Assembly (NCBI GenBank): GCA_937931645.1
Contig: CALHAR010000005.1
Coordinates: 221,379-285,378, forward strand
Direction of reading: 5' to 3'
Length of the DNA stretch: 64,000 nt
Origin: an uncultured Alphaproteobacteria bacterium
GTDB lineage: Bacteria; Pseudomonadota; Alphaproteobacteria; Micavibrionales; Micavibrionaceae
Shown: piece by piece, positions 63,603 to 64,000 of the stretch
Position numbering within the stretch: the stretch's first letter is position 1
Layout of the letters: each line of letters begins with the position of its first letter
Program-made: the position numbers and the translations under genes
Notes under the pieces: generated by a model
Told to the model about the DNA's origin: nothing
Database searches by the model: none
The model's input: only the letters and a program-made list of their open reading frames with translations

Positions 63603-63722
63603 ACGCTTAAAACTTATATCTGCTCACAAAGGTTTGTTAAAAAGCTTGATTTTTAAGCTCTTAAGGGCTTGCCAGCTATTCGTTATTGCCCTATAAATCT
63701 TATCGATTAATACCACCGGATT

Positions 63723-63797
63723 GCCCGAGTAGCTCAGTGGTAGAGCAGAGGACTGAAAATCCTCGTGTCGAAAGTTCAATTCTCTCCTCGGGCACCA
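63723..63797 (+). tRNA. tRNA-Phe (anticodon GAA)
   Basis: GCCCGAG (63723-63729) pairs with CTCGGGC before an encoded ACCA end. The D arm is GCTCAGTGGTAGAGC, and the anticodon stem GAGGA/TCCTC encloses CTGAAAA, giving GAA. The T stem pairs GAAAG with CTCTC and so has one central A-C mismatch, and its loop reads TTCAATT. Confidence 0.96.
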
Positions 63798-63838
63798 TTT
63801 ATCTTATCCCCTCTTCTTTTTCCTACTGCAAAACCCTA

Positions 63839-64000
63839 ATGAAATTTTTATTATTCATCATATTGTTAAGCGCCTGCGTCCCTAATGCCGATCAAGAAAC
63901 ATTTTATGTTGATACTGTGATCGATGGCGACACCTTCATCGCCAATGGTAGAAAAATCAGAATATGGGGCATTGATACCCCTGAAAAAGATGAAAATTAT
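63839..64000 (+). CDS. Thermonuclease (SNase-like) lipoprotein, 5' part
   Basis: ATG 63839 opens a frame of 54 codons that runs out of the window. MKFLLFIILLSACVPNADQE is a lipoprotein signal with lipobox LSAC. The mature part, FYVDTVIDGDTFIANGRKIRIWGIDTPE, is the start of a staphylococcal-nuclease-like domain with the Asp of DGDTF, the catalytic Arg of RIWGIDTPE and its Asp. It would be an exported or membrane-anchored nuclease. The rest cannot be judged. Confidence 0.85.
   Translation, partial: MKFLLFIILLSACVPNADQETFYVDTVIDGDTFIANGRKIRIWGIDTPEKDENY

Overview
The window looks like a chromosomal segment of a free-living, moderately AT-rich alphaproteobacterium. The evidence is gene order and family: hisZ-purA, pal-cpoB-tilS-ftsH-glmM, murA-(hisG)-infA-maf-rne/rng, a cpa/tad pilus cluster with the alphaproteobacterial CpaA-F set, a CpaC-N-like accessory gene, and an XRE regulator of alphaproteobacterial type. 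Three tRNA genes (Val-GAC, Thr-GGT, Phe-GAA) are present. I see no insertion sequence, prophage, integrase or CRISPR array. The exact order (a Micavibrio- or Rhodospirillales-like lineage is possible) cannot be fixed from sequence alone.

Layout. 1-10 kb: the 3' part of mnmC, an orphan Flp-like mini-pilin, a WecA/MraY-family sugar-phosphate transferase, a dicarboxylate/amino-acid:cation symporter, trhO, the divergent oxyR/katG peroxide-defence pair, a MscS channel and a TetR regulator. 10.6-16 kb: a RimK-like ATP-grasp ligase, then the envelope locus lpoA-like<>rsmI-yraN-dolP and a SirB1-like protein. 16-25.6 kb: pal, cpoB, tilS, ftsH, glmM, a Spx/ArsC-like protein, hisZ and purA. 25.7-41.7 kb: a pseudokinase and a small membrane protein followed by a complete Tad/Flp pilus system (three TadE/F/G pseudopilin-type genes, flp, cpaABCDEF, tadBC, tadD, CpaC-N-like).

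42-51 kb is the accessory-looking part. It holds a proline-repeat protein, an XRE regulator overlapping or abutting an EgtD-like methyltransferase, the cold-shock pair cspA and a DEAD-box helicase, tandem homologous hairpins, a PcfJ-like/leucine-rich-repeat protein, tRNA-Val, rluD, and a protein made of five nearly identical 36-residue mTERF-like repeats preceded by a hairpin that hides the Shine-Dalgarno of an overlapping mini-ORF. 51.4-64 kb: leucine dehydrogenase, a YjbH-like outer-membrane protein, glpD-glpK, tRNA-Thr, a small basic protein, dcd, murA, hisG, infA, maf, an RNase E/G, tRNA-Phe and the start of a thermonuclease.

The most unusual gene is murA (58849-60330). It encodes a complete YdaS/Cro-type DNA-binding domain fused in frame in front of a complete MurA, and a perfect 9+2+9 bp palindrome sits just upstream next to a TTGACA -35 box. 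This predicts that the first committed enzyme of peptidoglycan synthesis binds its own promoter. Other candidates for new biology are the mTERF-like repeat protein with its leader, the XRE/EgtD-like pair, the tandem anti-Shine-Dalgarno hairpins, and the pseudokinase beside the Tad cluster.
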